This document shows positions 24,284 to 33,350 of a stretch of DNA of 64,000 bases, piece by piece. How positions within the stretch are numbered: the first letter of the stretch is position 1; each line of letters opens with the position of its first letter. A model generated the notes under the pieces. That model did not search any database, was not told where the DNA came from, and saw only the letters and a list, made by a program, of their open reading frames with translations. This stretch comes from Saprospiraceae bacterium (GTDB taxonomy: Bacteria; Bacteroidota; Bacteroidia; Chitinophagales; Saprospiraceae): assembly GCA_019638455.1 (NCBI GenBank), contig JAHBTU010000003.1:310001-374000 (forward strand). Reading direction: 5' to 3'. Position numbers and translations under genes: made by a program.

Positions 24284-25710
24284 TTATTTTCGCACCACTT
24301 TCCAAACACCCGTCGCTGCCTTCGAGCGGGTATGAAGGGCATAAAACCCCGCAGGAAGTTGGTTTTGCTCAAAGAGAACACTCTCGCCGGGAAGCAAGAT
24401 GCGCGTGACCGACCTCACGGCGTTGCTTGAAGCATCTGCGAGCCACATACTCGCTTCGCCTTCCGGCGGGTTGGTGAAAAACACCGACAGCCGCTGCCCG
24501 AACGGGTTGGGCGACACTTGCGCCTGCAACACGCTGCCTGTAGGCGCTTTTGCTGCCACAGTGCAACTCGCCGCCGACACAATGGGGCTGAAAAACTCGC
24601 CATTTTTTGCGCCCGTCCCAAGGGGTTAAGGATGTTGTGGTAGCTGCCGTTGTTGATATAATCGAGGCAGCCGAAGAAGGGTTGGCAGCTAAAAAATTCG
24701 GTCATCAGTGGCGGCGGTTCTGGCATGGAATTGATGGCGGAAGCAATGGTGCCGCTGCCCAAAAGCAAAAAATGGTTGTAGTGCCATGGGGTGCAACCCG
24801 TGTTGCATTGGAGCGAAAGCACGCCCGTCGGGTAGCCGTAGCCGAAGGGAACCACAGCGTCGCAGGTTCGATGGTAGAGGTAAAGAGCGGGCGTGTCGGG
24901 GCCTTTCATCCAATCGCGGCTGTTGACGTGTGCTTCGTAGGGCACGCTGCCATAAAAACTGATGACACCAAGCACGTTGGCGTCGAAGCCGTTGAGGTTG
25001 AGTCTACCCTCGATGGGGCCAAGGTCGGGGCGTTTGAGCGCCGCGCCAGCGGGAGTGGCGAGGAGTTGCTGGCAAGCGTCGCCTTCGTAGCAGTTGACGT
25101 TGGGAGCGTAGGGTGGGGGCGCGTCGGCGATTTCGTGGCAGGAGGCTGGTTTCTCTTCCGGCCGGTCGGGGAAAGCCACTGCCAGCGAGATGACGGCTCC
25201 GGCGCTTTCGCCGCCGACCAATACTTTTTGTGGGCAAGTGGAATCTTGCTCAGCGCGGGCTTTCAGCCATCGGATGGCGCCCTTCACATCTGCATCCCGC
25301 GATAAACAGCGCGATAATGCTCCGACGAATCGGCAGCGTAGAGGCCATTTGACATCCATGCCCAGCACGGTCAGCAGGCAGTTGGGCGCAGGCACATAGT
25401 TGTCCTTATGCCAGCCCTTTCTGTAATTGACGCTTGCCACCACATAGCCGCGCTTGGCCATGACCTCGCAAAACCAGCGCACGCCTTCTTTGCAGCCCGT
25501 GAGCATAAAGCCCCCATGCACAAACACGATGACGGGGCGCTGGGGGTTGTCGTCGCCCACAGTTCAGTAAAGGTCAAGTTTGAGTTCGACGGGCTGACCC
25601 AAGTAGTTAGTATCGAGGTCGTACACGAGGTCTTTCTCTACGCGAACTTCATAAATGGTGTCAATGAAAAGAGATTGCGCGGCGATGGTGCTTGCGCATA
25701 GCAACGTTGT
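24284..25710 (-). pseudogene. Disrupted T9SS-secreted alpha/beta-hydrolase (carboxylesterase-like)
   Basis: The main frame (24415-25560) encodes a hydrolase: VIVFVHGGF (oxyanion loop), VLVGGESAGAVISLAVAF (nucleophile Ser in GESAG), and DAVVPFGYG (acid). A type A sorting domain (VSPNPFGQRLSV ... GVWKVVRK) follows in another frame. Three lesions: the signal-peptide start is lost where an R1 repeat abuts (remnant LLCASTIAAQS at ~25704); an in-frame TGA interrupts after VELKLDLY (~25568); and a one-base loss in a G run near 24626 puts the sorting domain out of frame (one extra G would give NPLGTGAKNGEFF). It is probably a decayed surface esterase. Confidence 0.85.
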
Positions 25711-25878
25711 ATATCGGCCCCGTCCGCTTCACTTGGCCGGGCAAGCCCCTGAGTACAGGGTCTGACAAGGTGGTTTTGAACGAACGGTGCTCGCAATCCT
25801 TTGGAAATCATGCAAATCAATCAAGGAAATCCCTGTCTTGCCAACGGGCAGATTCAAATCCTCTTTAATCTGGGTATA
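25699..25878 (-). repeat. R1 dispersed repeat, copy c
   Basis: Reverse-strand copy; on the minus strand it begins TATACCCAGATTAAAGAGGA and runs to the 5' end of the broken esterase. The 3' terminus is more divergent (GGCCGATATACAACGTTGC) than other copies. The 49-codon frame is retained. The IS630 element begins 37 bases away. Confidence 0.93.
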
Positions 25879-25969
25879 AATGCAGCGTCGAAAATTTGTT
25901 TCATAAGCAAATTTATAGCCCCGTGCATTTTTAAAGGAACAAAGGGCGTATCTTTGCTTCATTTTGAGC

Positions 25970-26440
25970 ATGAAAAAACGTTTGAGTTCAGTTTCGTATG
26001 AAGGGATGCGCCTGCGAGCGGTAGAGATGTTCCGTTCAGGTAAGAACCGCCAAGACATCATGTCCAGTTTGGGGATACCCAAATCAACGTTGTCACGATG
26101 GCTTGCGCGATACGATGCAGACAATCCTGCTTGGTACAAGAGCCTTCCGCCGGGCGGAACCCAGAGCAAATTAGGAACCGAAGACCTGCGGCGCCTGGTG
26201 GAAGAATTGAACAAGGGTTGTACAGCGCAGGGATTTGAAGGGGAAATATGGACGCGGGGTCGCGTTGGTGTTGTGATTGAGCGACTTTTTGGGGTAAAGT
26301 ATGACCCATCCCATGTGGGGCGGTTGCTGAAAAAGGTCGGATGGTCGCTGCAACGGCCTTCCAAACAGGCTCGCCAGCGTTCGGAAGAGCGGGTGCAGAA
26401 GTGGTATGCAGAGGACATAGGTCGCATTAAAAAAAAGTGA
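25970..26440 (+). CDS. IS630 transposase, N-terminal part (orfA)
   Basis: 156 residues from the ATG at 25970. Two helix-turn-helix units: AVEMFRSGKNRQDIMSSLGI-P-K-S-T-L-S-R-W-L and VVIERLFGVKYDPSHVGRLL, the usual winged-helix DNA-binding half of IS630 transposases. It ends in a run of eight A (26429-26436) followed by TGA. The catalytic half continues in the +1 frame; removal of one A joins the two frames into RIKKSEAENRV. Production of the full protein by slippage on A8 is likely (inference). Confidence 0.92.
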   Translation: MKKRLSSVSYEGMRLRAVEMFRSGKNRQDIMSSLGIPKSTLSRWLARYDADNPAWYKSLPPGGTQSKLGTEDLRRLVEELNKGCTAQGFEGEIWTRGRVGVVIERLFGVKYDPSHVGRLLKKVGWSLQRPSKQARQRSEERVQKWYAEDIGRIKKK

Positions 26441-26981
26441 AGCGGAAAACCGCGTATTGTTTCATGCCGATGAGTGTGGGGTTTGCTTGCTGCCCTTTTG
26501 CGCCAAAACTTGGGCCCCCAAGGGCCAGACTCCGGTGCTTCAAGAATTCAAAAGCCGCGAGCATCTGAATCTGTTCGGCATGATTTCAACCCGGGGTGAT
26601 TTGTGCTGGCAAATCCAACGCCTCCCTTTCAAGGCTGAAGATTTTGAGGAGTTTTTCACTTGGTTGAGCACCGAAGAACTGACGAACACCAAAATGCTGG
26701 TCGTATGGGATGGTGCTTCAATTCATAAGGGTCAGCCGGTAAAAGATTTTTTGCAACACAACCCCGGTATAATACACCTCGAAGCACTACCACCTTATTG
26801 CCCACAACTAAATGCCATAGAATTACTTTGGGATTACCTCAAGTGCCACAAACTCAAAAACCGGATTTTTCTCAATTTGGACGATTTGCAAACTGCCGTA
26901 GAATATGCACTTCACGAAATCGCTGATGACCCCGAACTCATCCGCTCTTTTTTCACTAAATCATCCGTCTCGTTCCTTTAA
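26430..26981 (+). CDS. IS630 transposase, DDE catalytic part (orfB)
   Basis: About 180 residues read from the A8 run. The RNase H-like DDE triad is visible: FHADECGV (first Asp), VVWDGASIH (second Asp), and PQLNAIELLWDYLK (Glu in the family PxLNxIE motif). No ATG exists at the front (only TTG at 26457), supporting fusion to orfA by slippage rather than separate translation. Reads through to TAA at 26981, just before the right inverted repeat. Looks intact. Confidence 0.92.
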   Translation, partial: KKSEAENRVLFHADECGVCLLPFCAKTWAPKGQTPVLQEFKSREHLNLFGMISTRGDLCWQIQRLPFKAEDFEEFFTWLSTEELTNTKMLVVWDGASIHKGQPVKDFLQHNPGIIHLEALPPYCPQLNAIELLWDYLKCHKLKNRIFLNLDDLQTAVEYALHEIADDPELIRSFFTKSSVSFL

Positions 26982-26996
26982 ATATGCACGGGGCTA

Positions 26997-27383
26997 TACT
27001 TTTGAGAGGAGAATACAAATGAAGAGCAAAGAAACTCTGAGGCAGTTTTTTCGCTTCTCACCCAAAACCGTGATTTTGAGTAAATCACGGCCATCCCGTT
27101 TTTGGGTAGGGACCGGAGACAATGGAGGAAATCAGGTCGCCGACAAAGGCACTTTAAATGAACTGAGGTGTCGTCGCGGAGGCACGCGTCGGGATGTCGC
27201 CTTTCTCGCGTTGATACGAGGTGTCGCACTGCGCGTGGTTTTTTCTACGTTTTTTGTCATCCCGTAAAGTATCCGTCCGCCCTACGAGTGCCCACTACGA
27301 GCGGACGGCTCCGCCTTTCGGCGGATGACAAAAAAAACAGAGCGGGCAGTTCCGTCTCACGGCGGATAACAAAGAAAAAATTC
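26997..27383. other. Gene-free stretch between the IS element and the RND fragment
   Basis: 387 bases with no credible gene. Contains a small hairpin CCGTGATTTTGAGTAAATCACGG near 27070 and the compound hairpin at 27242-27337. Confidence 0.6.
27242..27337 (-). repeat. Compound hairpin/REP-like segment
   Basis: TTTTTTGTCATCC ... GGATGACAAAAAAA pair at the ends, enclosing CGTCCGC ... GCGGACG and CCGCCTTTCGGCGG hairpins. The T tracts on both sides mean it could terminate transcription of the RND fragment on the minus strand. Confidence 0.5.
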
Positions 27384-27720
27384 TCACACCACCCTCGGCG
27401 CCAACAACTTGTACAGCACCGGCGTCACAATCCGCGAGAGCAAAGTCGAGGAAATCAAGCCGCCGATAAGGACGTAGGCCAGCGGCGAATAGAGCGGATT
27501 TTCCTCTATGGCGATGGGCGTGAGGCCGCCGATGGCCGTCAGCGAAGTCAGCAAAATCGGTACAAAGCGAATCTCGCCCGCCTCCTGAATCGCTTCGTCG
27601 AGACTTCGCCCCTCGGCGCGGAGTTGATTGGTGAAATCCACGAGCAAAATTGAGTTTTTGACTTCCATGCTCATCAGGGCAATGAGACCGACCACAATTG
27701 TTTGTTGAATAGAGATAGGC
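27384..27720 (-). pseudogene. C-terminal fragment of an RND efflux transporter
   Basis: About 110 residues of the last part of an AcrB/CusA-type pump: VGLIALMSMEVKNSILLVDF-TNQLR, then AIQEAGEIRFVPILLTSLTA-IGGLTPIA, then YVLIGGLISSTLLSRIVTPV. These are TM helices 10-12 of a ~1000-residue protein; the rest is missing, with an in-frame stop ~30 bases before the first homologous residue. The breakpoint at ~27720 borders an AT-rich segment. No function is expected. Confidence 0.85.
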
Positions 27721-27821
27721 TATGACATGAAGAAGACAACGAGGTAGTGTTTTTCGCGGTCAAGATTTTTACCAAGATGGGCGCAACAAAATGACAAATG
27801 TGAGTCTGTTTAGGCACCGAC

Positions 27822-28418
27822 CTACATCTCTAGTTTTTTGATATCCTCTGACATACTCTGAAGGCAACCATAGTTAAACAGGAAAAAATAATTGCTCTGC
27901 GACATATTTTCCGACCCTAACAAATCAGCCATAAACATCGAAACATACTTTTTGGTTAGGTGACTTGAATAAAAATTGCAATCAATACCCAAAATAGGTC
28001 GCTTGACTGGATGATTAAGAGACATTATTTCATAGTCATAATATTCCGCTACGATAAACAACTCGATTCCATTTTTCTGGCAGAGTGACTGAATGAGACC
28101 GGGTGAGATACATACATCGCTTGAACACTTTGGCCTCCATAAGTACACTAAAGACTTTTCATGCTGTTCCAAGCATTTTTTCAATTCCACGCCATTGACA
28201 AGATACACAATAGGTGAATCAGGCTGAACAAGGTTGCAAATGAATGTAGTTGGCTTTTGAATCAAACTATGTGCAATTTTGCTAGTTCTGTCTTGATAAC
28301 TGTACAGACCCTGAAAAGAACCCTTAATGCTACATCCTGAGATTGTTATCGTTTTGAAAATCAGAATGCTTAACCATAACAAGGCCATTACAACCAGTGA
28401 TGCTTTTATATTGCACAT
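27822..28418 (-). CDS. AT-rich orphan, membrane-anchored, thioredoxin-like by shape
   Basis: 198 residues of no family I recognise. One N-terminal hydrophobic segment (ASLVVMALLWLSILIFKTIT) followed by SGCSIKG. The middle has LVYLWRPKCSSDVCISPGLI, with a C-x4-C placed like a thioredoxin-fold strand-helix, then IELFIVAEYYDYEIM. Base composition is clearly more AT-rich than neighbours, suggesting recent acquisition. It lies between a truncated RND gene and palindromic remnants. Thioredoxin-like fold is a weak guess. Confidence 0.6.
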   Translation of the reverse strand: MCNIKASLVVMALLWLSILIFKTITISGCSIKGSFQGLYSYQDRTSKIAHSLIQKPTTFICNLVQPDSPIVYLVNGVELKKCLEQHEKSLVYLWRPKCSSDVCISPGLIQSLCQKNGIELFIVAEYYDYEIMSLNHPVKRPILGIDCNFYSSHLTKKYVSMFMADLLGSENMSQSNYFFLFNYGCLQSMSEDIKKLEM

Positions 28419-28448
28419 AAGTATATCTTTTTAAATCCAAACTCAGGC

Positions 28449-28530
28449 CCATGTTCAAAATGACTAAAAAACAACCTGTTGACTTAGAGAACGATTTTTT
28501 TTCTCACTTCAGCCAATTTTGAACATGTGC
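28449..28530. repeat. Imperfect palindrome, AT-rich
   Basis: CATGTTCAAAATGACTAAA ... TTCAGCCAATTTTGAACATG: terminal arms pair with few mismatches around an AT-rich loop. It sits upstream of the AT-rich orphan gene. Confidence 0.5.
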
Positions 28531-28573
28531 TACTTAAAATGCCATAGAGGGACCAAAGGCTAATAAAAAATTA

Positions 28574-28642
28574 GGTAGTGCCAAATATCGAGTGATGAAA
28601 TCAATCATCTTTATCGAAAATCACTCATAGGTTGACACTACC
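28574..28642. repeat. 69-bp palindromic remnant at the CHAT gene breakpoint
   Basis: GGTAGTGCCAAATATCGAGT and, reversed, GGTAGTGTCAACCTATGAGT: 17 of 23 arm positions match. Its right edge coincides with the first readable codon of the truncated CHAT gene. Resembles the two joined ends of an insertion sequence or a MITE. Confidence 0.6.
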
Positions 28643-28848
28643 CCGAACAGAATAGAGCATTCAATCTCTACGGCAAGTTCAGAGAGGATGCCGCTGTTCG
28701 ATTTTCTGGGGTACCCGATTCGCTTGTAAGCAAATACAGAAATCTTCAGTTCGAGATAGCCCGTTTTGAAAAACTTTTTGCTGAAACCTCCACTGCCGAT
28801 TCTCTGCACAACGTCTGGCAACGCAGGCTGTCGGACTGTCGTCTGGAA

Positions 28849-30048
28849 ATGAGCCGTCTGAAAAGCGAGCTGGCCGCTCACGAAAAGTACTATCAATTTC
28901 GCTTCGGCACCGCCACCGCGTCCGTCAAGGATGTCAGAGAAAAAATGCTAAAAAACAACGAACTGATGTTGCAGTATTTCGTGGGTGACAGCACACTTTT
29001 CGTATTTCTCATCGGCAAGGAGCGCTATGAGGTGCGCGTCATTCCAAACGACTTTGACATCAGGGGAAAGGTCAGAGATTTTAGATGGGGCATTACGGGC
29101 TACTACGAAGCTTCGGTCAGCGACACCTCGCTTTTCAGACAGTCACTATCAGCCTACGAGACAAACTCACTTGATTTGTATCGCCGACTCGTCGCTCCGC
29201 TCGATTTATCGCCCCAAGATTCCACTCTTATCATTGTGCCGGATGGCGATTTGTGGCTTGTGCCCTTTGAGGCACTTTTGACACAAGCGCCCGAGATGAG
29301 TGGCGACTTCAACTCTTACCCTTATTTGCTGCACAGACATAATATAAGCTACGCTTATTCGGCCACGCTCCTGAGAGAGGCAAAATCAAAGCCCCATCGG
29401 GTGTCTCCCCAGAAAACATTGTGGGCCTGCGCTCCCTTCGATAAGCAATATGCGGAGATGCGCCAAGCGAGCGTCTATCGTTTCTCGGAACTGCCAGAAT
29501 CCGCTTGGGAGGTTCAAGCGGCAAAACAGACATTGGGTGGCGATATCCTAATAGGCCCAGAAGCCGTCAAGAACAGATTTCTTGAATCGTTGAACACATA
29601 TCGCATCGTTCTTTTCTCCACGCACGCCAAAGCAGACGAGGAAGGGTACATCGCCTTTTTTCCAGCGGAAGGCATGCCTGAAAAACAAAACCTGCTTTTC
29701 ACAAAAGAAGTTTACAACCTTGAATTGAATGCCCAACTGGTCATTTTCAGCGCCTGTGAGTCTGGATTGGGCATATTGAGGCCGGGAGAAGGCATGATAA
29801 GCCTTGCCAGAGCATTCACCTATGCCGGTGCACATGGGCTAATGACCACCCTGTGGGAGATGAACGATTTTTCGGGTAGCCGTATCAACGTATCCGTTTG
29901 CAATCAATTGAAATCCAAGCTGCCGGCACATCATGCCTTGTGCAGTGCCAAACGCGAATGGCTTGAAAACTGTTCGTCTCAAGAGGCACACCCGTGGTTT
30001 TGGGCAGGCACTATCGCTTTGGGATATTTCGGAGAAAAAGACAAGTGA
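28849..30048 (+). CDS. CHAT-domain protease, 5'-truncated paralogue
   Basis: 399 residues from the first ATG; the frame is open and homologous back to 28636 (PEQNRAFNLYGKFREDAAVR, FSGVPDSLVSKYRNLQFEIA), matching the linker that follows TPRs in TPR-CHAT proteins. The TPR half and signal peptide are lost at the 69-bp palindrome. The CHAT (caspase-like) domain is intact: His259 in VLFSTHAKAD and Cys303 in VIFSACESGLG (numbered from 28849). It lies 65 bases before the full-length TPR-CHAT gene, so the two probably arose by tandem duplication. Without a signal it would be cytoplasmic if expressed. Confidence 0.85.
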   Translation: MSRLKSELAAHEKYYQFRFGTATASVKDVREKMLKNNELMLQYFVGDSTLFVFLIGKERYEVRVIPNDFDIRGKVRDFRWGITGYYEASVSDTSLFRQSLSAYETNSLDLYRRLVAPLDLSPQDSTLIIVPDGDLWLVPFEALLTQAPEMSGDFNSYPYLLHRHNISYAYSATLLREAKSKPHRVSPQKTLWACAPFDKQYAEMRQASVYRFSELPESAWEVQAAKQTLGGDILIGPEAVKNRFLESLNTYRIVLFSTHAKADEEGYIAFFPAEGMPEKQNLLFTKEVYNLELNAQLVIFSACESGLGILRPGEGMISLARAFTYAGAHGLMTTLWEMNDFSGSRINVSVCNQLKSKLPAHHALCSAKREWLENCSSQEAHPWFWAGTIALGYFGEKDK

Positions 30049-30113
30049 ATGGCACATTTGCTGAGCGAGTTCGCTTGGCGTGTCGCCTCTTTTGTCAATC
30101 AAGCATATCGCCC

Positions 30114-33100
30114 ATGAATCTTCTTCGTCCGCTCTTTTGCCTCTGCTCGATGCTCTACGCCATGTCGAGCCTATCCGCCCAACCCGCCACCTCCGGCCCC
30201 CACCAACAGCTCTCCACAAAGCTTGATACCCTCGAAGCATTGCTCCAAGCGGAGGCTTACAACGCCGCGCTGCCGCTTTCCGATTCATTGCTTGCCCAAG
30301 CCAAACATCTTGCGGGCGACAATCTGCTCGACAGCCTCTACGTCCGCGCACTATTCACACGAGGGCGCACCCTTTTTTTTAGAGGCGAGTATCATGCGGC
30401 TATCAGCGCCTTGCAAGACGTGCTGCCACTATCGAGTCGGTTATACGGCGAAGAGAGCATCTATGTGGCAAAAACCCTGACCAATCTTGGCATTTGCCAC
30501 ACAGAGCTGAGAGAGCCCGGCAAAGCCATTGAATATCATCGGCAGGCGCTTGCCATTTACCAAAAGCAAAACGACCCGTGGCTTCCGGCAATGGCGGACT
30601 GCTGGAACAATCTCGCCAACGCCCAAGCCGACAACCGCGACAATGAATCCGCGCTGGAGAGCTACGAGCAAGCCTTGCACATCCGCTATCGCAACGAGGG
30701 GCCCAACAGCCCGGGCGTGGCAAGCATCTATCAGAATGCCGCAGGATGTCATTTGTCGTTGGGCGACCTCGAGGAAGCCATACGAGGCTACCGCGCCGCG
30801 CTGGCTATTTTCCAAAAAAGCCCTAAGCCACGCCCGGTCTCCGAGGCCCATGTGTGGCACAATTTGGGTATTTGCCACGAGCTCGCGGGCGAGTTGGACA
30901 ACGCGCTTTATTGCAATGAGCGCGCGCTTGCCCTGCGGCAAAAGCATCTCAGACCCGACCACCCCCACTTAATCGCATCGCTGCGTGGCTTGTCCACCGT
31001 GTATCGCGGTCTTGGCGACTTCGACAGGTCCGAACTCTACGTCAACAAGGTGATGGAAGCCCGCCGCGCCACGCTCAAGCCGGGCAACCCATCGCTGACA
31101 AACGCACTCGTGGACGCTGGCGTGGTGGCCGGCGACCGACGCGACTGGGAAAAGGCAGAGGCCATGTTTCAGTTGGCCCTGCAATCGGAAGGGGCCGCCC
31201 TCAAACCAGACTCCTTGAACATCGCCCGGACACTCAGCAGATACGGCACGTTGAAATTCAAACAGGATTTGCTTGATTCCGCGCTGATGTTGCAACGCCG
31301 CGCCCTCGATTTTCACCCGGTGGATTTTTCAGGCATGGACGCAGTTCGTGCCAACATCTTCGCCAACATGGCAGAGTGCTACTTGCAAAAGCAAGAGCTT
31401 TCGCTGGCCGACTCGTTTTTTCAGGTAAGCCATGCACTACAAGCAAAGAGCGCGCGCGGGAAAGACCAAGTGCAGGTGGCTTTTTCACTCCGAAAAATAG
31501 CAGAATGCCGGATGTGGCAGCATCGGTTTGAGGAAGCCAACGAGCTGCTGGACAGTGTTTTTGTCATTCTGAACGTCGCTGACTCGCTCAATTGGGAACA
31601 AGCCCGTTCGCCCAACGGCCTCGCGCTTGCACTGATAGCACGCAGTCGCCTTTACCTGCGCTGGGCATCCTATGCGCTACACCCTGAATATCTGCACATG
31701 GCGCTGTACTGGGGCGAGACGGCCCTTTCTTACATGACCCAATGGGAGCAAAAATTGGCAGCGAGCAGCTCGCGCCGCAACACGCGCGAATTGGCTCGAG
31801 AGGCCCGCGAGTTATGCGTTGTGGCGGCATACCAACTTTCTCAAAATGATTTGGCCAATCACACTAAATGGATAGAAAGAGCATTCGGCCACATAGAAGC
31901 GGCGCACAACTCTCAGCTCCGCGATGTGCTCGTGGATGCAAACAACAAAAAACCCCTCGGGAAAATTGACCCCGCACAGGCTAAGGAGCAGACTTTGCGC
32001 AACGAAATAGCAGAGACCGAGAAGCAAATTTATTTGATGAGGAAAACAGGGCTTGCAGAAGCCAACGACACCATGTTGCGCTATGTCAACCTGCTTTTCA
32101 ACCTCAAAAAAGAATTGGATTCCGTTGCGGCCACACGGCCTTTCAACCCATCAAGTACCTCCCAGCCAACCGCGACAAGGATACCAGCAAAGGAAATTTG
32201 CCGTCAAGGGCAGGCTTTCTTGGAGTATTTCGTGACTGACAGCGTCATCTATATTTATTTTGCCAACACCACAACAGCCGAAATAGTGGCCGTTCCGCTC
32301 AATTTTGACCTCGATTCGTGCGTGGCGCGGCTCCGTCAGGGCATCACGGGCTATTACGCGCTACCAGTTTCCGATGCCCGCAGAACGGGCAAATTGTATG
32401 AACAATCGCTTGAAGACTACGCCAACACGGCTCATTGGCTCTACCGAAAACTGCTCGCGCCTGTGGAGCCATTTATCGGCCAACGGGCGGCTCAAAGCCT
32501 GCTCATCGTGCCTGACGGGGTGCTGAATCTGGTGCCGTTCAACGCACTGCTAAAGAATATGCCTGACGAGCCGAGTGATTTTGCCTCTTATTCGTTTTTG
32601 GCAAATGACTACCATATCTGCATGGCCTTTTCGGCGGCGCTCCAGCGGGAAATGTGCGTTCCACATACCCAATACTCGCCACAGGGAATGTCATTGGTCA
32701 TGGCTCCCTTTTTTGAGGGCGACTCGACCCTATTGCCCAGCTTGGCCGCTGCCAAAAACACCCGTTTTCGTTTCGACACGCTCCACTATTCGGGTTTGGA
32801 GGCTTTTCAAATACACCGCACGTTGGGCAAAAGCAGGGTATGGTATGGCGCTGCCGCGGCACTCGACACTTTTTTGCGATACGCCCCGAATAGCAGGCTG
32901 CTGCACCTGAGCACGCACTCCGTGGCAGACGGCCGGTTTGGCGAATACTGCTATGTGGTTTTTGGGAAAGACAGCATCGGCCACAGGCGCTTGTTTGTGT
33001 CCGATATTCACCGTCAAAAGTTCCAAGCCGACTTGGTGGTGCTTTCCTCGTGCGAATCGGCGGTGGGTGAGTTGCAGCCCGGTGAGGGCATTATAGGCTT

Positions 33101-33350
33101 GTCAAGGGCGTTTGCTCATGCAGGGGCGAAAAGCATTGTGTCGTCGCTTTGGCAGGTCAACGATGTCAGTACAGCCGAGTTGATGGTTGGCTTTTACGAT
33201 AACATGGTGCGTGGAAAAATGCGCAAGGACACGGCGCTGAGCGAGTCGTGCCGGCAATACCTGTCAGACACCAAGCGCCCCAACGAGTTGAAACACCCTT
33301 ACTATTGGTCGGCTTTCACCATCACGGGCGATGCGAACAATCACTTCTGA
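30114..33350 (+). CDS. Exported TPR-CHAT protease
   Basis: 1078 residues from the ATG at 30114. The signal peptide (MNLLRPLFCLCSMLYAMSSL-S-A) follows that ATG; the frame extends upstream to 29994 without support. Residues ~35-560 are TPR helices (e.g. LTNLGICHTELREPGKAIEY, CWNNLANAQADNRDNESALE). A coiled linker leads to the CHAT domain with His935 (LHLSTHSVAD) and Cys980 (VLSSCESAVG). CHAT proteases are caspase/separase relatives. Its 3' end overlaps by 10 bases the convergent anti-sigma-like gene, suggesting a regulated unit; a sensed peptide or cleavage target is unknown. Confidence 0.92.
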   Translation: MNLLRPLFCLCSMLYAMSSLSAQPATSGPHQQLSTKLDTLEALLQAEAYNAALPLSDSLLAQAKHLAGDNLLDSLYVRALFTRGRTLFFRGEYHAAISALQDVLPLSSRLYGEESIYVAKTLTNLGICHTELREPGKAIEYHRQALAIYQKQNDPWLPAMADCWNNLANAQADNRDNESALESYEQALHIRYRNEGPNSPGVASIYQNAAGCHLSLGDLEEAIRGYRAALAIFQKSPKPRPVSEAHVWHNLGICHELAGELDNALYCNERALALRQKHLRPDHPHLIASLRGLSTVYRGLGDFDRSELYVNKVMEARRATLKPGNPSLTNALVDAGVVAGDRRDWEKAEAMFQLALQSEGAALKPDSLNIARTLSRYGTLKFKQDLLDSALMLQRRALDFHPVDFSGMDAVRANIFANMAECYLQKQELSLADSFFQVSHALQAKSARGKDQVQVAFSLRKIAECRMWQHRFEEANELLDSVFVILNVADSLNWEQARSPNGLALALIARSRLYLRWASYALHPEYLHMALYWGETALSYMTQWEQKLAASSSRRNTRELAREARELCVVAAYQLSQNDLANHTKWIERAFGHIEAAHNSQLRDVLVDANNKKPLGKIDPAQAKEQTLRNEIAETEKQIYLMRKTGLAEANDTMLRYVNLLFNLKKELDSVAATRPFNPSSTSQPTATRIPAKEICRQGQAFLEYFVTDSVIYIYFANTTTAEIVAVPLNFDLDSCVARLRQGITGYYALPVSDARRTGKLYEQSLEDYANTAHWLYRKLLAPVEPFIGQRAAQSLLIVPDGVLNLVPFNALLKNMPDEPSDFASYSFLANDYHICMAFSAALQREMCVPHTQYSPQGMSLVMAPFFEGDSTLLPSLAAAKNTRFRFDTLHYSGLEAFQIHRTLGKSRVWYGAAAALDTFLRYAPNSRLLHLSTHSVADGRFGEYCYVVFGKDSIGHRRLFVSDIHRQKFQADLVVLSSCESAVGELQPGEGIIGLSRAFAHAGAKSIVSSLWQVNDVSTAELMVGFYDNMVRGKMRKDTALSESCRQYLSDTKRPNELKHPYYWSAFTITGDANNHF

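Larger units (their letters stand above)
25916..26996 (+). mobile_element. IS630-family insertion sequence, 1081 bp
   Basis: Bounded by 25-bp inverted repeats starting TAGCCCCGTGCAT (25916-25940 and 26972-26996), one mismatch, with flanking TA on both sides (25914-25915, 26997-26998), the target duplication expected for IS630/Tc1. It contains two out-of-phase transposase frames. Length, ends and DDE protein all fit IS630. Confidence 0.95.

Noticed and set aside
27168..27653. 161-aa plus-strand open frame opposite the RND fragment
   Set aside because: It is the shadow of the RND reading frame and of a hairpin-rich spacer.
29994..30113. N-terminal extension of the TPR-CHAT gene
   Set aside because: It overlaps the upstream CHAT gene and places a charged stretch before a clear signal peptide starting at 30114.
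30114..33350. Classifying the TPR-CHAT protein as a CRISPR type III-E (Craspase) protease
   Set aside because: It has a secretion signal and no CRISPR neighbours; only the domain pairing is shared.
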